A DNA stretch of 11,063 bases, taken from GWA1-39-11 sp964640435 (lineage in GTDB: Bacteria > Patescibacteriota > Microgenomatia > Levybacterales > GWA1-39-11). This document shows positions 1 to 7,184 of this stretch, piece after piece; the first letter of the stretch is position 1; each line of letters begins with the position of its first letter. The notes under the pieces are model-generated. The model worked only from the letters and a program-made list of their open reading frames with translations, was not told the DNA's origin and made no database searches. The stretch covers positions 1 to 11,063 of the forward strand of contig CAZXFJ010000034.1 of NCBI GenBank assembly GCA_964640435.1, given 5' to 3'. The translations under genes were made by a program, and so were the position numbers.

Positions 1-38
1 TTGCGGTCGCGCTTGTTCGTAAGTTCAACTTTATTTAG

Positions 39-743
39 CTATTCCTTCTCAACTGCTTTTTTTACTTCGGGGTAATTTGCATGCTTTAACTTATTTGATG
101 ACATTCTTTTCTCATACTTACTCTTAAGAAATTCGTATGCCACTGGCAATACAGATACAGCAATGATTATTACTACAGCATAGTGGAAGTTTTTCTGCAT
201 AAATGGTAAGCCTCCAAAAAGATATCCAGCCCAAACAAACAAAGTTACCCACAAAAATCCTCCAATAATATTGTATGTCAGAAATTCTTTGTAATCCATT
301 TTCCCAACTCCAGCAACAAATGGTGCAAAAGTGCGAACTATAGGTATAAAACGAGCTAAAATTATCGTTTTTCCACCGTGTTTTTCATAAAACTCACGTG
401 TTTTTTCAAGATACTCTTTTTTAAATATTCTAGAATTCTCTTTTGCAAATACACGAGGACCGATTCTCTTACCTATCCAATAATTTAATGAATCTCCTAA
501 AATTGCTGCCAAAAGAAGTGAAATATATAAAGCAAAAATGTTAAGAAAACCAAGCCCTGCAAGTGCTCCAGCTGCAAAAAGAAGCGAATCTCCTGGTAAA
601 AATGGCATTATAACCAAACCTGTTTCACCAAAAATAATTCCGAATAATAAAACGTAAGTAAGTGGTCCGAGAGTGCTTATGACTGACTCTAAATGTGAAT
701 CAACGTGTAAAAAGAGGTCTGCAATATTTGTTAAAAACTCCAT
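39..743 (-). CDS. DedA family integral membrane protein (VTT/SNARE-associated domain)
   Basis: This 234-residue protein belongs to the DedA/VTT family of polytopic inner-membrane proteins. Family members are linked to proton-dependent membrane homeostasis and, in some cases, to flipping of undecaprenyl phosphate or other lipids; the substrate here cannot be read from the sequence. Family signatures are clear. An acidic re-entrant-loop motif holds E40 and P50-G51-D52, followed by a small-residue helix, then GDSLNYWIG at 83-91. The arginine-rich second loop ARFIPIVRTFAPFVAG spans 130-145, with the two expected arginines R131 and R137. Further hydrophobic helices lie near 155-178 and 186-205, and the C-terminal tail is highly charged. 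Length is normal for the family. The start at 743 faces rsmI across a 19-bp gap. On the minus strand a TATTAT box (752-757) lies 8 nt before the ATG, so a leaderless transcript is plausible, although no convincing -35 is visible. Confidence 0.92.
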   Translation of the reverse strand: MEFLTNIADLFLHVDSHLESVISTLGPLTYVLLFGIIFGETGLVIMPFLPGDSLLFAAGALAGLGFLNIFALYISLLLAAILGDSLNYWIGKRIGPRVFAKENSRIFKKEYLEKTREFYEKHGGKTIILARFIPIVRTFAPFVAGVGKMDYKEFLTYNIIGGFLWVTLFVWAGYLFGGLPFMQKNFHYAVVIIIAVSVLPVAYEFLKSKYEKRMSSNKLKHANYPEVKKAVEKE

Positions 744-756
744 TTAAGAATATAAT
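728..756 (+). promoter_or_regulatory. Sigma70-type promoter giving a predicted leaderless rsmI mRNA
   Basis: TTGTTA (728-733) is followed after exactly 17 bp by a perfect TATAAT (751-756). Only 6 nt separate the -10 box from the rsmI ATG at 763, so the expected start of transcription falls on or next to the start codon. No Shine-Dalgarno site could fit. The -35 box lies inside the first codons of the divergent dedA gene. A minus-strand TATTAT overlaps the same -10, so the 19-bp gap probably serves both genes. Confidence 0.7.
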
Positions 757-762
757 ACCCTG

Positions 763-1449
763 ATGGGGAATCTGTATATTGTATCAACGCCTATTGGCAA
801 TTTGCAAGATATAACACTAAGAGCTGCCTTTACTCTTCTTGATGCAACTCATATTGTCGCTGAATCAACTTCAAAAGCTGGGACGCTTTTAAGTTTTCTC
901 GAAGAAGCGTTTAAATATAAAAAGAATCAAGATCAAAAAATTATTTCACTTACTGAAGATGAGGAGGAAAATAAAATTCCTTCGATTATTTCTCAGTTGG
1001 AAAATTCTGATCTTGTGCTTATTTCTGAGGCTGGAACACCTCTTGTTTCAGATCCTGGATTTAAACTAGTCCGAGAAGCAATAAAGCATGGGGCGAATGT
1101 TATCTCTATTCCTGGAGCAACAGCAGCAATTACTGCTTTAACATCTTCTGGACTTCCTTCAGATAAATTTCTATTCCTAGGTTTTTTACCAAAAAGTGAT
1201 ACTAAAAAAGAAAATATATTCAAAAGTATAAAAGCTTCAGAAATTAAATACACGACAATAATTTACGAATCTCCTGCAAGACTCATTGATACTCTAAAGA
1301 TAATCCAACAAGTTTTTGGCGAAATAGACATAGTTACCGCTCGAGAGCTCACAAAAATGCATGAAGAGGTTAAACGTGGAAATGTATCAGAGATTGTAGA
1401 ACACTTCACAAATCAATCTCCTAAGGGGGAATTTACGATTCTTTTCTAA
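763..1449 (+). CDS. rsmI: 16S rRNA (cytidine(1402)-2'-O)-methyltransferase RsmI, short form
   Basis: RsmI is an SAM-dependent tetrapyrrole-methylase-fold enzyme that 2'-O-methylates C1402 in the decoding centre of 16S rRNA. The motifs run in the right order: TPIGNLQDIT (9-18), the SAM-site segment SEAGTPLVSDPG (88-99, usually SDAGTP), PGATAAITALTSSGLPSD (117-134), FLGFLPK (138-144), YESPARL (168-174), ARELTK (193-198) and KGEF (221-224). At 228 residues it is about 50 shorter than typical RsmI, mainly because it stops right after KGEF and lacks the C-terminal domain. Compact versions like this are expected in reduced CPR genomes. One oddity is that the family's AEDTR motif reads AESTS (33-37), losing the usual Asp and Arg, so activity is likely but not certain. 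The start is fixed by the methionine 8 residues before the TPIGNL motif and by the promoter spacing. The 3' end overlaps the convergent enolase-like gene. Confidence 0.9.
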   Translation: MGNLYIVSTPIGNLQDITLRAAFTLLDATHIVAESTSKAGTLLSFLEEAFKYKKNQDQKIISLTEDEEENKIPSIISQLENSDLVLISEAGTPLVSDPGFKLVREAIKHGANVISIPGATAAITALTSSGLPSDKFLFLGFLPKSDTKKENIFKSIKASEIKYTTIIYESPARLIDTLKIIQQVFGEIDIVTARELTKMHEEVKRGNVSEIVEHFTNQSPKGEFTILF

Positions 1450-2699
1450 GTTTCCTTTATTTCGTCTTGAAGCTCAAGTAGCCTGTTATATTTTGACATT
1501 CTCTCGCGGGCTGGAGCACCAAACTTTACATAGTCAGCCATTATCCCTACAGCAAAATCAGCTATAAAGGGATCAGAAGTTTCACCACTTCTTGCAGCAA
1601 CTATTAATTTAAGGCCTTTAAATTTAGCTATCTCAGCAACAGCAATTGCCTCTGTAATTGTGCCAATTTGAATAGGTTTGATGACAATTCCATTCAATAC
1701 CTTCTTATCAAGAGCCATTTGCAGTCTGTATGGATTAGTTTTAGTTAAATTATCAGCTGAAATCATAATCTTTTCACCAATTGTTTTCTGTATTTTATCC
1801 CAACCCTCCCAATCATCCTGAGCAAATGGATCCTCAAGGTAGATTAAAGAGTAATCTGAACTTATATTTTTGTAGTATTCAATTAATTCCTCTGTTGAGT
1901 ACGGAGTACTTTTGTCTTTTAATGTATAGTTATTTCCTGCCATAAAGCTGTTAGCAGCAGCGTCTAAACCAGAAAAAACATCAAGTGAATATGAAATTCC
2001 TGCAGTCTCAACTGCTTCTTTGAGAAGCTTAAATCCATCGACATTAGTTGCAAGCTGTGGTGAAAATCCTGCCTGATCAGAAAGAAGTGTTCCTTGACTT
2101 CTCTCAATTATTATTCGCTTAAGCGAATTGTATATCGCTATACCCTGATCAAGACTTTCTTGATATGTTTTTGAAGAAGCTGGAATAATTAAGAACTCTT
2201 GGAAGTTAAGTAAATTTACACCGTGCTTACCGCCCTCAAGCATGTTGAACATAGGAATAGGCAACTTAGCCTTTTTATCACTCGTAACAAACTGTCTTAT
2301 ATACGCAGCAGCCGATAGACCTGAATTTCTAGCTGCGGCTTTCGCAACCGCTTGAGAGACAGAAAGAATTGCATTTGCCCCAAGCGTGCTTTTATCAGGT
2401 GTTCCATCGAGCTCTATCATTGCAGCATCGACTTTTGTTTGAGAGTATGCATCCATTCCTATAATTTTGGGTCCGATTACTTCATTTACGTTCTTAATAG
2501 CAGTATCTACTCCCATACCTCTATATTTATCTGGATCGTTATCACGCATCTCAACTGCCTCATTTTCTCCACGAGTTATACCTGAAGCAACGGAAGACCT
2601 TTCCCAAAGTCCATTTTCCAAAACGACAATAGTCTCAATAGTTGGCTTACCACGACTATCAAAAATTTGTCTTGCATGTACTGATTTTATGTTTGTCAT
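1446..2699 (-). CDS. Enolase homologue with altered catalytic residues
   Basis: The full-length enolase fold is present (417 residues; E. coli enolase has 432) and aligns almost without gaps. Conserved are the N-terminal ARQIFDSRGKPTIE (9-22), H159, QEF (167-169), metal ligands D246, E289 and D316, the general-base lysine K341, R370-S371 and K392. Canonical enolase converts 2-phosphoglycerate to phosphoenolpyruvate. Several key positions differ here. The GDEGG motif reads SDQAG, putting Gln209 where the catalytic Glu (E. coli E209, yeast E211) belongs. The SHRSGE motif reads AARSGE, losing the substrate-binding His and preceding Ser. The SGASTG lid loop reads SGITRG. DDL reads DNL, and NGGEH reads EGGKH. 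It is therefore either a poorly active enolase, a relative with another substrate, or a non-catalytic paralogue. The ATG lies 1 nt after the stop of the upstream PEP-synthase-like gene, so the two are probably translated together. Confidence 0.88.
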   Translation of the reverse strand: MTNIKSVHARQIFDSRGKPTIETIVVLENGLWERSSVASGITRGENEAVEMRDNDPDKYRGMGVDTAIKNVNEVIGPKIIGMDAYSQTKVDAAMIELDGTPDKSTLGANAILSVSQAVAKAAARNSGLSAAAYIRQFVTSDKKAKLPIPMFNMLEGGKHGVNLLNFQEFLIIPASSKTYQESLDQGIAIYNSLKRIIIERSQGTLLSDQAGFSPQLATNVDGFKLLKEAVETAGISYSLDVFSGLDAAANSFMAGNNYTLKDKSTPYSTEELIEYYKNISSDYSLIYLEDPFAQDDWEGWDKIQKTIGEKIMISADNLTKTNPYRLQMALDKKVLNGIVIKPIQIGTITEAIAVAEIAKFKGLKLIVAARSGETSDPFIADFAVGIMADYVKFGAPARERMSKYNRLLELQDEIKET

Positions 2700-2700
2700 A

Positions 2701-3579
2701 TTAAATTGAATTGATGCTTGTTATATAAAAACTATTTTTATCTTTAATCCAAGAGACTTCTTGAGGTAAATAAAAATGTTTCTCAAGGTCACCTGCAATC
2801 TTAGCAAGAGTTACAGCTTCTTCCTGGCTTATTGCTTCGTGCGCGTGAAAGGGTTTACCACCAACCATAAAAACAACAGGCTGGTTGTTTGGTTTTCTAT
2901 GAAAAATCTCATTAGACGCCTTATCAACAAGAATATTATGTCCCATTGGTAACTCAATTACAGCTCGTGAAGTATCACTAGCAAGCCTATCATATGAGAA
3001 AACTCTTCCTGATGCTGTTGCATCAATAGCTTTTTGAACAGTTGCAGCGATCCCTGTTCTAAGATGATCTATATTCTTCTCATTTCGATGAAACAACATA
3101 GCTGGTGAGAAAAGTGTTGACCAAAAATTTCTTATGCTATCAAGCAAAACTGCATCCCCATAAGTCGTGTCTAATGTTTTTTCCTCCAATACAGTATGCT
3201 GTTCGTGATCACCGGTTAAGAGTGTGGTTTTAATAGTAAATGCTTTACCTCCTATGTTTTCATAATGCTTTACTATTTCATTGACTAAATCATCAGGTAT
3301 TGGGGATGTTTTAATAAGCTTTTTAATATGTTGAGATATCTGACTTACAGAGTCTTCTCGATCAAAATTCGTTGCTCCAAGCAAGTGTTTTATCTTTGTA
3401 TTTAGATTATTCTCATCAAGAAACTTAAAATAAGAAGAGGAAGTTACAACAAATCCAGGTAGAATTGAAAAATTTGCAGCACCAACACTTGCAAGCTTCG
3501 CAGCATGCTCTCCGACGTGATACTTATCATCGTGGTCCACATCACGTAAAGAAACCACGAAATCGTGTGGTCTTACCAT
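2701..3579 (-). CDS. Stand-alone PEP synthase/PPDK-type N-terminal ATP-binding domain, degenerate
   Basis: At 292 residues this matches only the N-terminal nucleotide-binding domain of phosphoenolpyruvate synthase or pyruvate phosphate dikinase (PPDK_N family). The phosphohistidine swivel domain and the C-terminal TIM barrel are absent. Landmarks in order are the VGEHAAKLASV segment (22-32, usually VGGKnAsLgel), ILPGFVVT (39-46), TLFSPAMLFHR (155-165, as in LFtpRAiyYR), VQKAIDATASGRVFSYD (181-197, as in VQkMv..sGVmFT), and LEKHFYLPQEVSWIKD ending in ITSINSI at the C-terminus (as in IE.HyG.PqDIEW..VQARP). Positions needed for ATP use are eroded: VRSSA reads IKTTL (116-120), DIEW reads EVSW, and the QARP end reads TSIN. 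Catalysis is therefore doubtful. The gene ends cleanly at the domain boundary, so it looks like a true short protein and not a frameshift. It sits 1 nt before the enolase-like gene. Other ATG starts nearby are out of frame. Confidence 0.72.
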   Translation of the reverse strand: MVRPHDFVVSLRDVDHDDKYHVGEHAAKLASVGAANFSILPGFVVTSSSYFKFLDENNLNTKIKHLLGATNFDREDSVSQISQHIKKLIKTSPIPDDLVNEIVKHYENIGGKAFTIKTTLLTGDHEQHTVLEEKTLDTTYGDAVLLDSIRNFWSTLFSPAMLFHRNEKNIDHLRTGIAATVQKAIDATASGRVFSYDRLASDTSRAVIELPMGHNILVDKASNEIFHRKPNNQPVVFMVGGKPFHAHEAISQEEAVTLAKIAGDLEKHFYLPQEVSWIKDKNSFYITSINSI

Positions 3580-3585
3580 ATATCC

Positions 3586-3615
3586 ATGGTACAGGAAATT
3601 TCACAAACAATGCAA
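3586..3615 (-). promoter_or_regulatory. Possible internal promoter before the PEP-synthase-like/enolase-like pair
   Basis: In the only sizeable gap of the operon (41 nt), the minus strand reads TTGCAT (3610-3615), 18 bp, TACCAT (3586-3591), then 6 nt to the ATG at 3579. Both boxes match consensus only partly. The spacing to the start codon equals that seen at rsmI and the dus gene, and no Shine-Dalgarno site is present. This is a weak prediction. Confidence 0.3.
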
Positions 3616-3620
3616 GGAGA

Positions 3621-4664
3621 CTATTTAGCGAGTTGATCTTTAAACCAGTCAACATAAGGGTTAATTGCTGGATTTTGCTCATTTAATATTGATAAGTAAA
3701 GAGTTAAATAGCTTCCAAAAGCAAGAACTTCAAGAAAATCTTCATATATATTTGCGCCGGTCGCCTTATAGCTGTATGTTTGATGATTATTTTGTTTAAT
3801 TACTTCTTCCGTTAGTTTCATTCGTTTTTCAATTTTTTCAGAGTAGTTTTGTGAGTTTAAAAGTATAAATAACAAATTTGAGTCTTTTGGAAAAGCTAAA
3901 CCCTCCATTAAGTGGTGATTTAAATCAGGAACTATATAAAAAGCAGAAAATGTTTTACTCGTCTCATTAAATTGATTTCTGAATATCAATGCATTTGCAG
4001 TTAGATGCTCGGCTCCGATAACAATTGGAAGTTTACCTTGAAAAGATATTGCTTCACTTTTTGCTTTCTCTTTTAAGCTATCGGACTTTTCTTTTAAGCT
4101 CAACAGTGCTTTTTCTATTGCTGCATCATCAAATTGAGCAATTCCAATTTTTGATAAAAATCCGAGTAAACCTATTATTGAATATCCACCACCAAGTCTT
4201 GGTACGCTTGATGGATTTAATGCGCCATCATAAAAGTAACCAGGAACATTATTTGCAGTAGCCCACTCTTTTAGTTTTCCTCCTTTTGTTAAAGCAATCA
4301 TTTTTGCTCCCTTTTGTTTTCCTTCTTCCGCACAAGATAAGGTTTCTTCGGTTGATCCCGAAGCACTTGTTAATATAACTAAAGTATTTGAATCAACGTA
4401 GGCTGGTAAATGATAATCAGAAACAATCTCAAGCGGGTAAGGCATTTTATCTCCAAGCAATGATTTGAAAACCAAAGCACCATACATAGATGCACCCATT
4501 CCACAACAAACTATTTTATTGACTCCAGAAAAGTCCTGGTCAATTTTCATTTCTTTAACTTGATTCCAGGCAGCAATTGCTTGATCAGGAAGCATAAACG
4601 TAGAGCCATACGCTCCTTGAGGATCCAGTTTTTTAATTTCTTCTAAATTATTTAAGTCCGTCAT
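3621..4664 (-). CDS. Bifunctional phosphoglucose/phosphomannose isomerase
   Basis: This enzyme of the PGI/PMI family interconverts glucose-6-P and fructose-6-P, and mannose-6-P and fructose-6-P, in the cytoplasm. It has 347 residues, normal for the family. An N-terminal SIS domain starts at about residue 50 with CCGMGASMYGALVFKSLL (53-70) and the phosphate-binding loop TSASGSTEETL (99-109, family SYSGNTEETL). The linker VPRLGGGYSIIG (154-165) follows. The C-terminal half has the family signature FNETSKTF (232-239) and LNHHLMEGL (248-256). E234 and H250 are 16 residues apart, the same spacing as the catalytic Glu and His of the archaeal PGI/PMI. The protein ends with NPYVDWFKDQLAK, whose K342 matches the terminal active-site lysine. 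Its start overlaps the cupin stop as TAATG, and it has the clearest Shine-Dalgarno site of the operon. It feeds fructose-6-P to GlmS, encoded on the opposite strand. Confidence 0.92.
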   Translation of the reverse strand: MTDLNNLEEIKKLDPQGAYGSTFMLPDQAIAAWNQVKEMKIDQDFSGVNKIVCCGMGASMYGALVFKSLLGDKMPYPLEIVSDYHLPAYVDSNTLVILTSASGSTEETLSCAEEGKQKGAKMIALTKGGKLKEWATANNVPGYFYDGALNPSSVPRLGGGYSIIGLLGFLSKIGIAQFDDAAIEKALLSLKEKSDSLKEKAKSEAISFQGKLPIVIGAEHLTANALIFRNQFNETSKTFSAFYIVPDLNHHLMEGLAFPKDSNLLFILLNSQNYSEKIEKRMKLTEEVIKQNNHQTYSYKATGANIYEDFLEVLAFGSYLTLYLSILNEQNPAINPYVDWFKDQLAK

Positions 4665-5098
4665 TATTTTTCTCCTCTTTCTTTTTTTCTTTGATCAGGT
4701 GTCTCATCAGGCCTACTATAATCATCCTCTAACCTCCATGTAGTACCTTTTTCAGGCGTAGAAAACTCAATAATATCGCAATCTGTTATTCCGCATAATC
4801 TATGTCTTTGCCCAATTAAAGTAGTAAAACCTTTTCCTTCTTCTAGCTCTGTCTCGATGAGTTCGCCTTTGTTGTTTTCCCATAACACCTTAGCTCTCCC
4901 TGAAGATAAAAGATATGTTTCCTGTTTTGCATCATGAATCTGCATTGACTGCCGATGCCCTGCATTGATATGCATCAATTTGCCCATGTATGGCTTGTCT
5001 TCCTCAACAAAATGCAGTTCATATCCCCAAGGCTTATCAACCTTTTTAACATATCCATTGTTTGTAAATTTTGATTTATCGAATTGATTTGGATCCAT
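4664..5098 (-). CDS. Cupin-type mannose-6-phosphate isomerase
   Basis: This 144-residue single cupin domain resembles the C-terminal isomerase domain of bifunctional ManC/AlgA (type II phosphomannose isomerase), here without the guanylyltransferase part. It shows the hallmark KPWGYE (22-27), then HINAGHRQSMQIHDAKQETYLLSSG at 43-67, and IGQRHRLCG (95-103). The expected metal ligands Q53, H55, E60 and H99 are all present, so a functional mannose-6-P/fructose-6-P isomerase is likely. The C-terminal tail (about 125-144) is charged and probably disordered. Both ends overlap neighbours by one base in TAATG junctions with phosphomannomutase upstream and PGI/PMI downstream. This places it firmly in a mannose/hexose-phosphate unit. 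Its activity would partly duplicate that of PGI/PMI. A sugar-binding or regulatory cupin is the main alternative. Confidence 0.83.
   Translation of the reverse strand: MDPNQFDKSKFTNNGYVKKVDKPWGYELHFVEEDKPYMGKLMHINAGHRQSMQIHDAKQETYLLSSGRAKVLWENNKGELIETELEEGKGFTTLIGQRHRLCGITDCDIIEFSTPEKGTTWRLEDDYSRPDETPDQRKKERGEK
4672..4677 (-). promoter_or_regulatory. Shine-Dalgarno site of the PGI/PMI gene
   Basis: The minus strand reads GAGGAG, 7 nt upstream of the ATG at 4664 and inside the end of the cupin gene. It is the only strong ribosome binding site I could find in the window. It matters because the other starts have none, suggesting extra translation of this isomerase from within the polycistronic mRNA. 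Confidence 0.7.
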
Positions 5099-6483
5099 TA
5101 TTCTTTTGCGAGGGATTTTATCTCTGACATTAATTCATCGCGATTCTTCTCCATAACTGCCTTATCAAATGCTTCAACATTTAAACGAAGAAGTGGTTCA
5201 GTGTTTGAAGTTCTTACTGAAAATCTCCAGTCAGGATAATTTATTGCAATCCCATCCATTTCATCAAGTCTTCCATCTTTATATTTGTCTTTTAGTGCAT
5301 CAATTATCTCTTTTGAGTTTGTAACTTCAAAATTAAATTCTCCAGATTCGTAACTTCTTCTATATTCCTCTACAATTTCAGAGAATGGTTTATTTTCTTC
5401 TGATAGAACTTTAAGAACAGTAACTAGAATCGACATTTGAGATTCTGCATTTCCAGTTGCTCTGAAGAAATAATGTCCAGATGACTCTCCAGCAAATACT
5501 CCCCCTGTATTATTCATTGCTTCAGTAATAAATGCATGTCCTACTTTAACAACTTGTAGCTTTCCACCTTTCTCCTCAACAATTTTTTCAGGAGTAAATA
5601 AATATCTAATATCAGCATAAATTGTATCTCCTGGATGCGACTTTAAAAGATCACTTGCGACAATTGAGGTAATAATTGTAGGCGGAACTACTTGACCCTT
5701 CTCATCGATAAAGAAAAGGCGATCTCCATCTCCATCAGGAGCAAGACCTAAATCTGCTTTTTCTTCCAAAACCTTTTTTTGAAGGTCTACTAGGTTTTTA
5801 GGCTGTAATGGGTCTGGTTGGTGTGCAGGGAATGTACCGTCAAATTCCCAATTCATCTTAACAAGATCTTGAGGAATTGCATCAAATACTGCATCTATGT
5901 ATTGGGCTCCCATTGCATTTGCAGAATCTGCTACAATTTTAAACTTCTTAATTTGAGGATTTCCTGCGATTTCAAGTGAATTTTTAACCTCATCAATTAA
6001 AATACCATCTTTTTTCTCAAAACTTCCACCAGGAGCTGCTTCTGCAACATCTCCTGCTGCAGCCATATCCTTAATCTCAAGCATTCCAGTAGATTTTCCG
6101 ATTTTAATAAGACCGTTTGGACCTCTTTTTACAAACTTAACCCCGTTATATTCTTTTGGATTATGAGAAGCAGTAATTTGCATTCCAAATTCATATCCGT
6201 AGTGTGAAACTGCAAAATAAAAGGTTGGAGTTGAAACCATTCCAACGTCAATTACGTGTGCACCAAGTGAGACTAATGTATCAATTGCCACTTTAGTAAG
6301 AGATGGAGAGGAAGTTCTCATGTCTGTACCTACAACTACTGTTAAATTCTCTTCTCCTGGTTTATCTTTCTTAAAGAACTTATATATAGCAGCAACAATT
6401 ACAGCCATGTTTTCTTCATTAATTTCGTCAGGGTATATGGCGCGGATGTCGTATCCTTTGAATATATGTGAAGGAATATTCAT
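5098..6483 (-). CDS. manB: Phosphomannomutase/phosphoglucomutase
   Basis: A 461-residue member of the alpha-D-phosphohexomutase superfamily, interconverting mannose-6-P and mannose-1-P and often glucose-6-P and glucose-1-P, for nucleotide-sugar synthesis. All four domain signatures are intact. The N-terminal FKGYDIRAIYP (8-18) precedes the catalytic phosphoserine loop TASHNPKEYNG (104-114, S106). The Mg-binding loop DGDGDR (250-255) is next, then the sugar-specificity loop GESSGHYFF (332-340). The phosphate-binding loop RTSNTEP (424-430) closes the set. GESSGH at the sugar loop is typical of PMM/PGM enzymes such as AlgC and not of GlmM. Length matches the family. The next gene, a cupin isomerase, starts on the stop codon (TAATG), and holA ends 10 nt upstream, so it is clearly within the operon. 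The local context (two mannose-6-P isomerases) supports mannose-1-P as the main product. Confidence 0.95.
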   Translation of the reverse strand: MNIPSHIFKGYDIRAIYPDEINEENMAVIVAAIYKFFKKDKPGEENLTVVVGTDMRTSSPSLTKVAIDTLVSLGAHVIDVGMVSTPTFYFAVSHYGYEFGMQITASHNPKEYNGVKFVKRGPNGLIKIGKSTGMLEIKDMAAAGDVAEAAPGGSFEKKDGILIDEVKNSLEIAGNPQIKKFKIVADSANAMGAQYIDAVFDAIPQDLVKMNWEFDGTFPAHQPDPLQPKNLVDLQKKVLEEKADLGLAPDGDGDRLFFIDEKGQVVPPTIITSIVASDLLKSHPGDTIYADIRYLFTPEKIVEEKGGKLQVVKVGHAFITEAMNNTGGVFAGESSGHYFFRATGNAESQMSILVTVLKVLSEENKPFSEIVEEYRRSYESGEFNFEVTNSKEIIDALKDKYKDGRLDEMDGIAINYPDWRFSVRTSNTEPLLRLNVEAFDKAVMEKNRDELMSEIKSLAKE

Positions 6484-6493
6484 ATTGTGACCC

Positions 6494-7183
6494 TTAGTTT
6501 AAATCTCCGATGATCAAATTGTCAAGATATGCTTGCAAGGGCATGGTCATCGAGCTTGTTTTTAAAAGCTTGTCAAGGTCAGCAAGCTTTATAAATATCT
6601 TTTTCAAATCACTCTCTTGAAACCTTGCAGCTTGCGATCTTAATTTAGACAATTGCCATTCCTGCATTTTGGCAAATTCCGAAAACTCCATATAACTATC
6701 TCCCTTTAAAACCATTAGTTGTCTTATTCTTTTGATTAATCCGTAGAGAACTTGTTCTGCTTCAAAGGTTTTTAATACTTGTGAAAGGAGTTCTAGGGTT
6801 TTCTTAGATCCAGGTTCAAATGTATCTAGGAATGTGTAATAAAACTTAGGAAAAGCGAAATTAAGAATAGGTGTTCCTTTAAATGAATTTTTAAGTTTTG
6901 CACTTGGATCTGACTCATCCCAAAGAAATATATGAGTAGATTTATCTTTTTCAAAATTTAATAATTGCTCTATTAATTTATCTTGAGGCTTAAACTTACT
7001 AAAACCATCAATAACGATTGTTTTTTCTACAACAAAAAGAGAGCCTGATGACAACTGCATTTCTATATCTGCGAGAGTTATTTTTTTACCGTCAAGCCTT
7101 ATTGGGTTTTTCTTATCCCGAAGGAAATCGTTAAGTTTATTTCTTGAAGAAATTACGTCTTCTCCTGCCAGAATGGTAATCAT
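6494..7183 (-). CDS. holA: DNA polymerase III delta subunit, compact form
   Basis: The delta subunit is the clamp-loader wrench that opens the beta sliding clamp at the replication fork. This protein has 229 residues against about 330-340 in typical HolA. The N-terminus MITILAGEDVISSRNKL resembles the family opening, and SSGSLFVVEKTIVID (45-59) matches the conserved SLF.EKRLVV strand region. THIFLWDESDP (83-93) corresponds to the strand with the acidic turn in the ATPase-like domain. The C-terminal collar is recognisable as LYGLIKRIRQLMVLK (146-160), EWQLSKLRSQAARF (175-188) and KLADLDKLLKTSSM (194-207), matching the delta pattern of hydrophobic residues with an LDxxLKT element. The shortening is mostly in the middle of the protein. 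It starts 1 nt after the stop of the glycoside-hydrolase gene. Assignment rests on weak overall similarity plus the collar pattern; a structure-based search would settle it. Confidence 0.7.
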   Translation of the reverse strand: MITILAGEDVISSRNKLNDFLRDKKNPIRLDGKKITLADIEMQLSSGSLFVVEKTIVIDGFSKFKPQDKLIEQLLNFEKDKSTHIFLWDESDPSAKLKNSFKGTPILNFAFPKFYYTFLDTFEPGSKKTLELLSQVLKTFEAEQVLYGLIKRIRQLMVLKGDSYMEFSEFAKMQEWQLSKLRSQAARFQESDLKKIFIKLADLDKLLKTSSMTMPLQAYLDNLIIGDLN

Positions 7184-7184
7184 A

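Noticed and set aside
993..1253. Minus-strand open frame of 86 codons inside rsmI
   Set aside because: It lies wholly within a well-supported gene on the other strand and shows no recognisable domain.
2352..2709. Two plus-strand open frames over the start of the enolase-like gene
   Set aside because: They are antisense shadows of a gene whose motifs align to a known family; the translations look compositionally random.
3465..3686. Plus-strand open frame across the PEP-synthase-like/PGI junction
   Set aside because: No promoter, ribosome site or family resemblance; both underlying genes on the minus strand are supported.
6494..7183. holA as a truncated pseudogene
   Set aside because: The short protein has recognisable N-terminal and collar regions and tight operon junctions, which fits a compact lineage-specific form better than decay.
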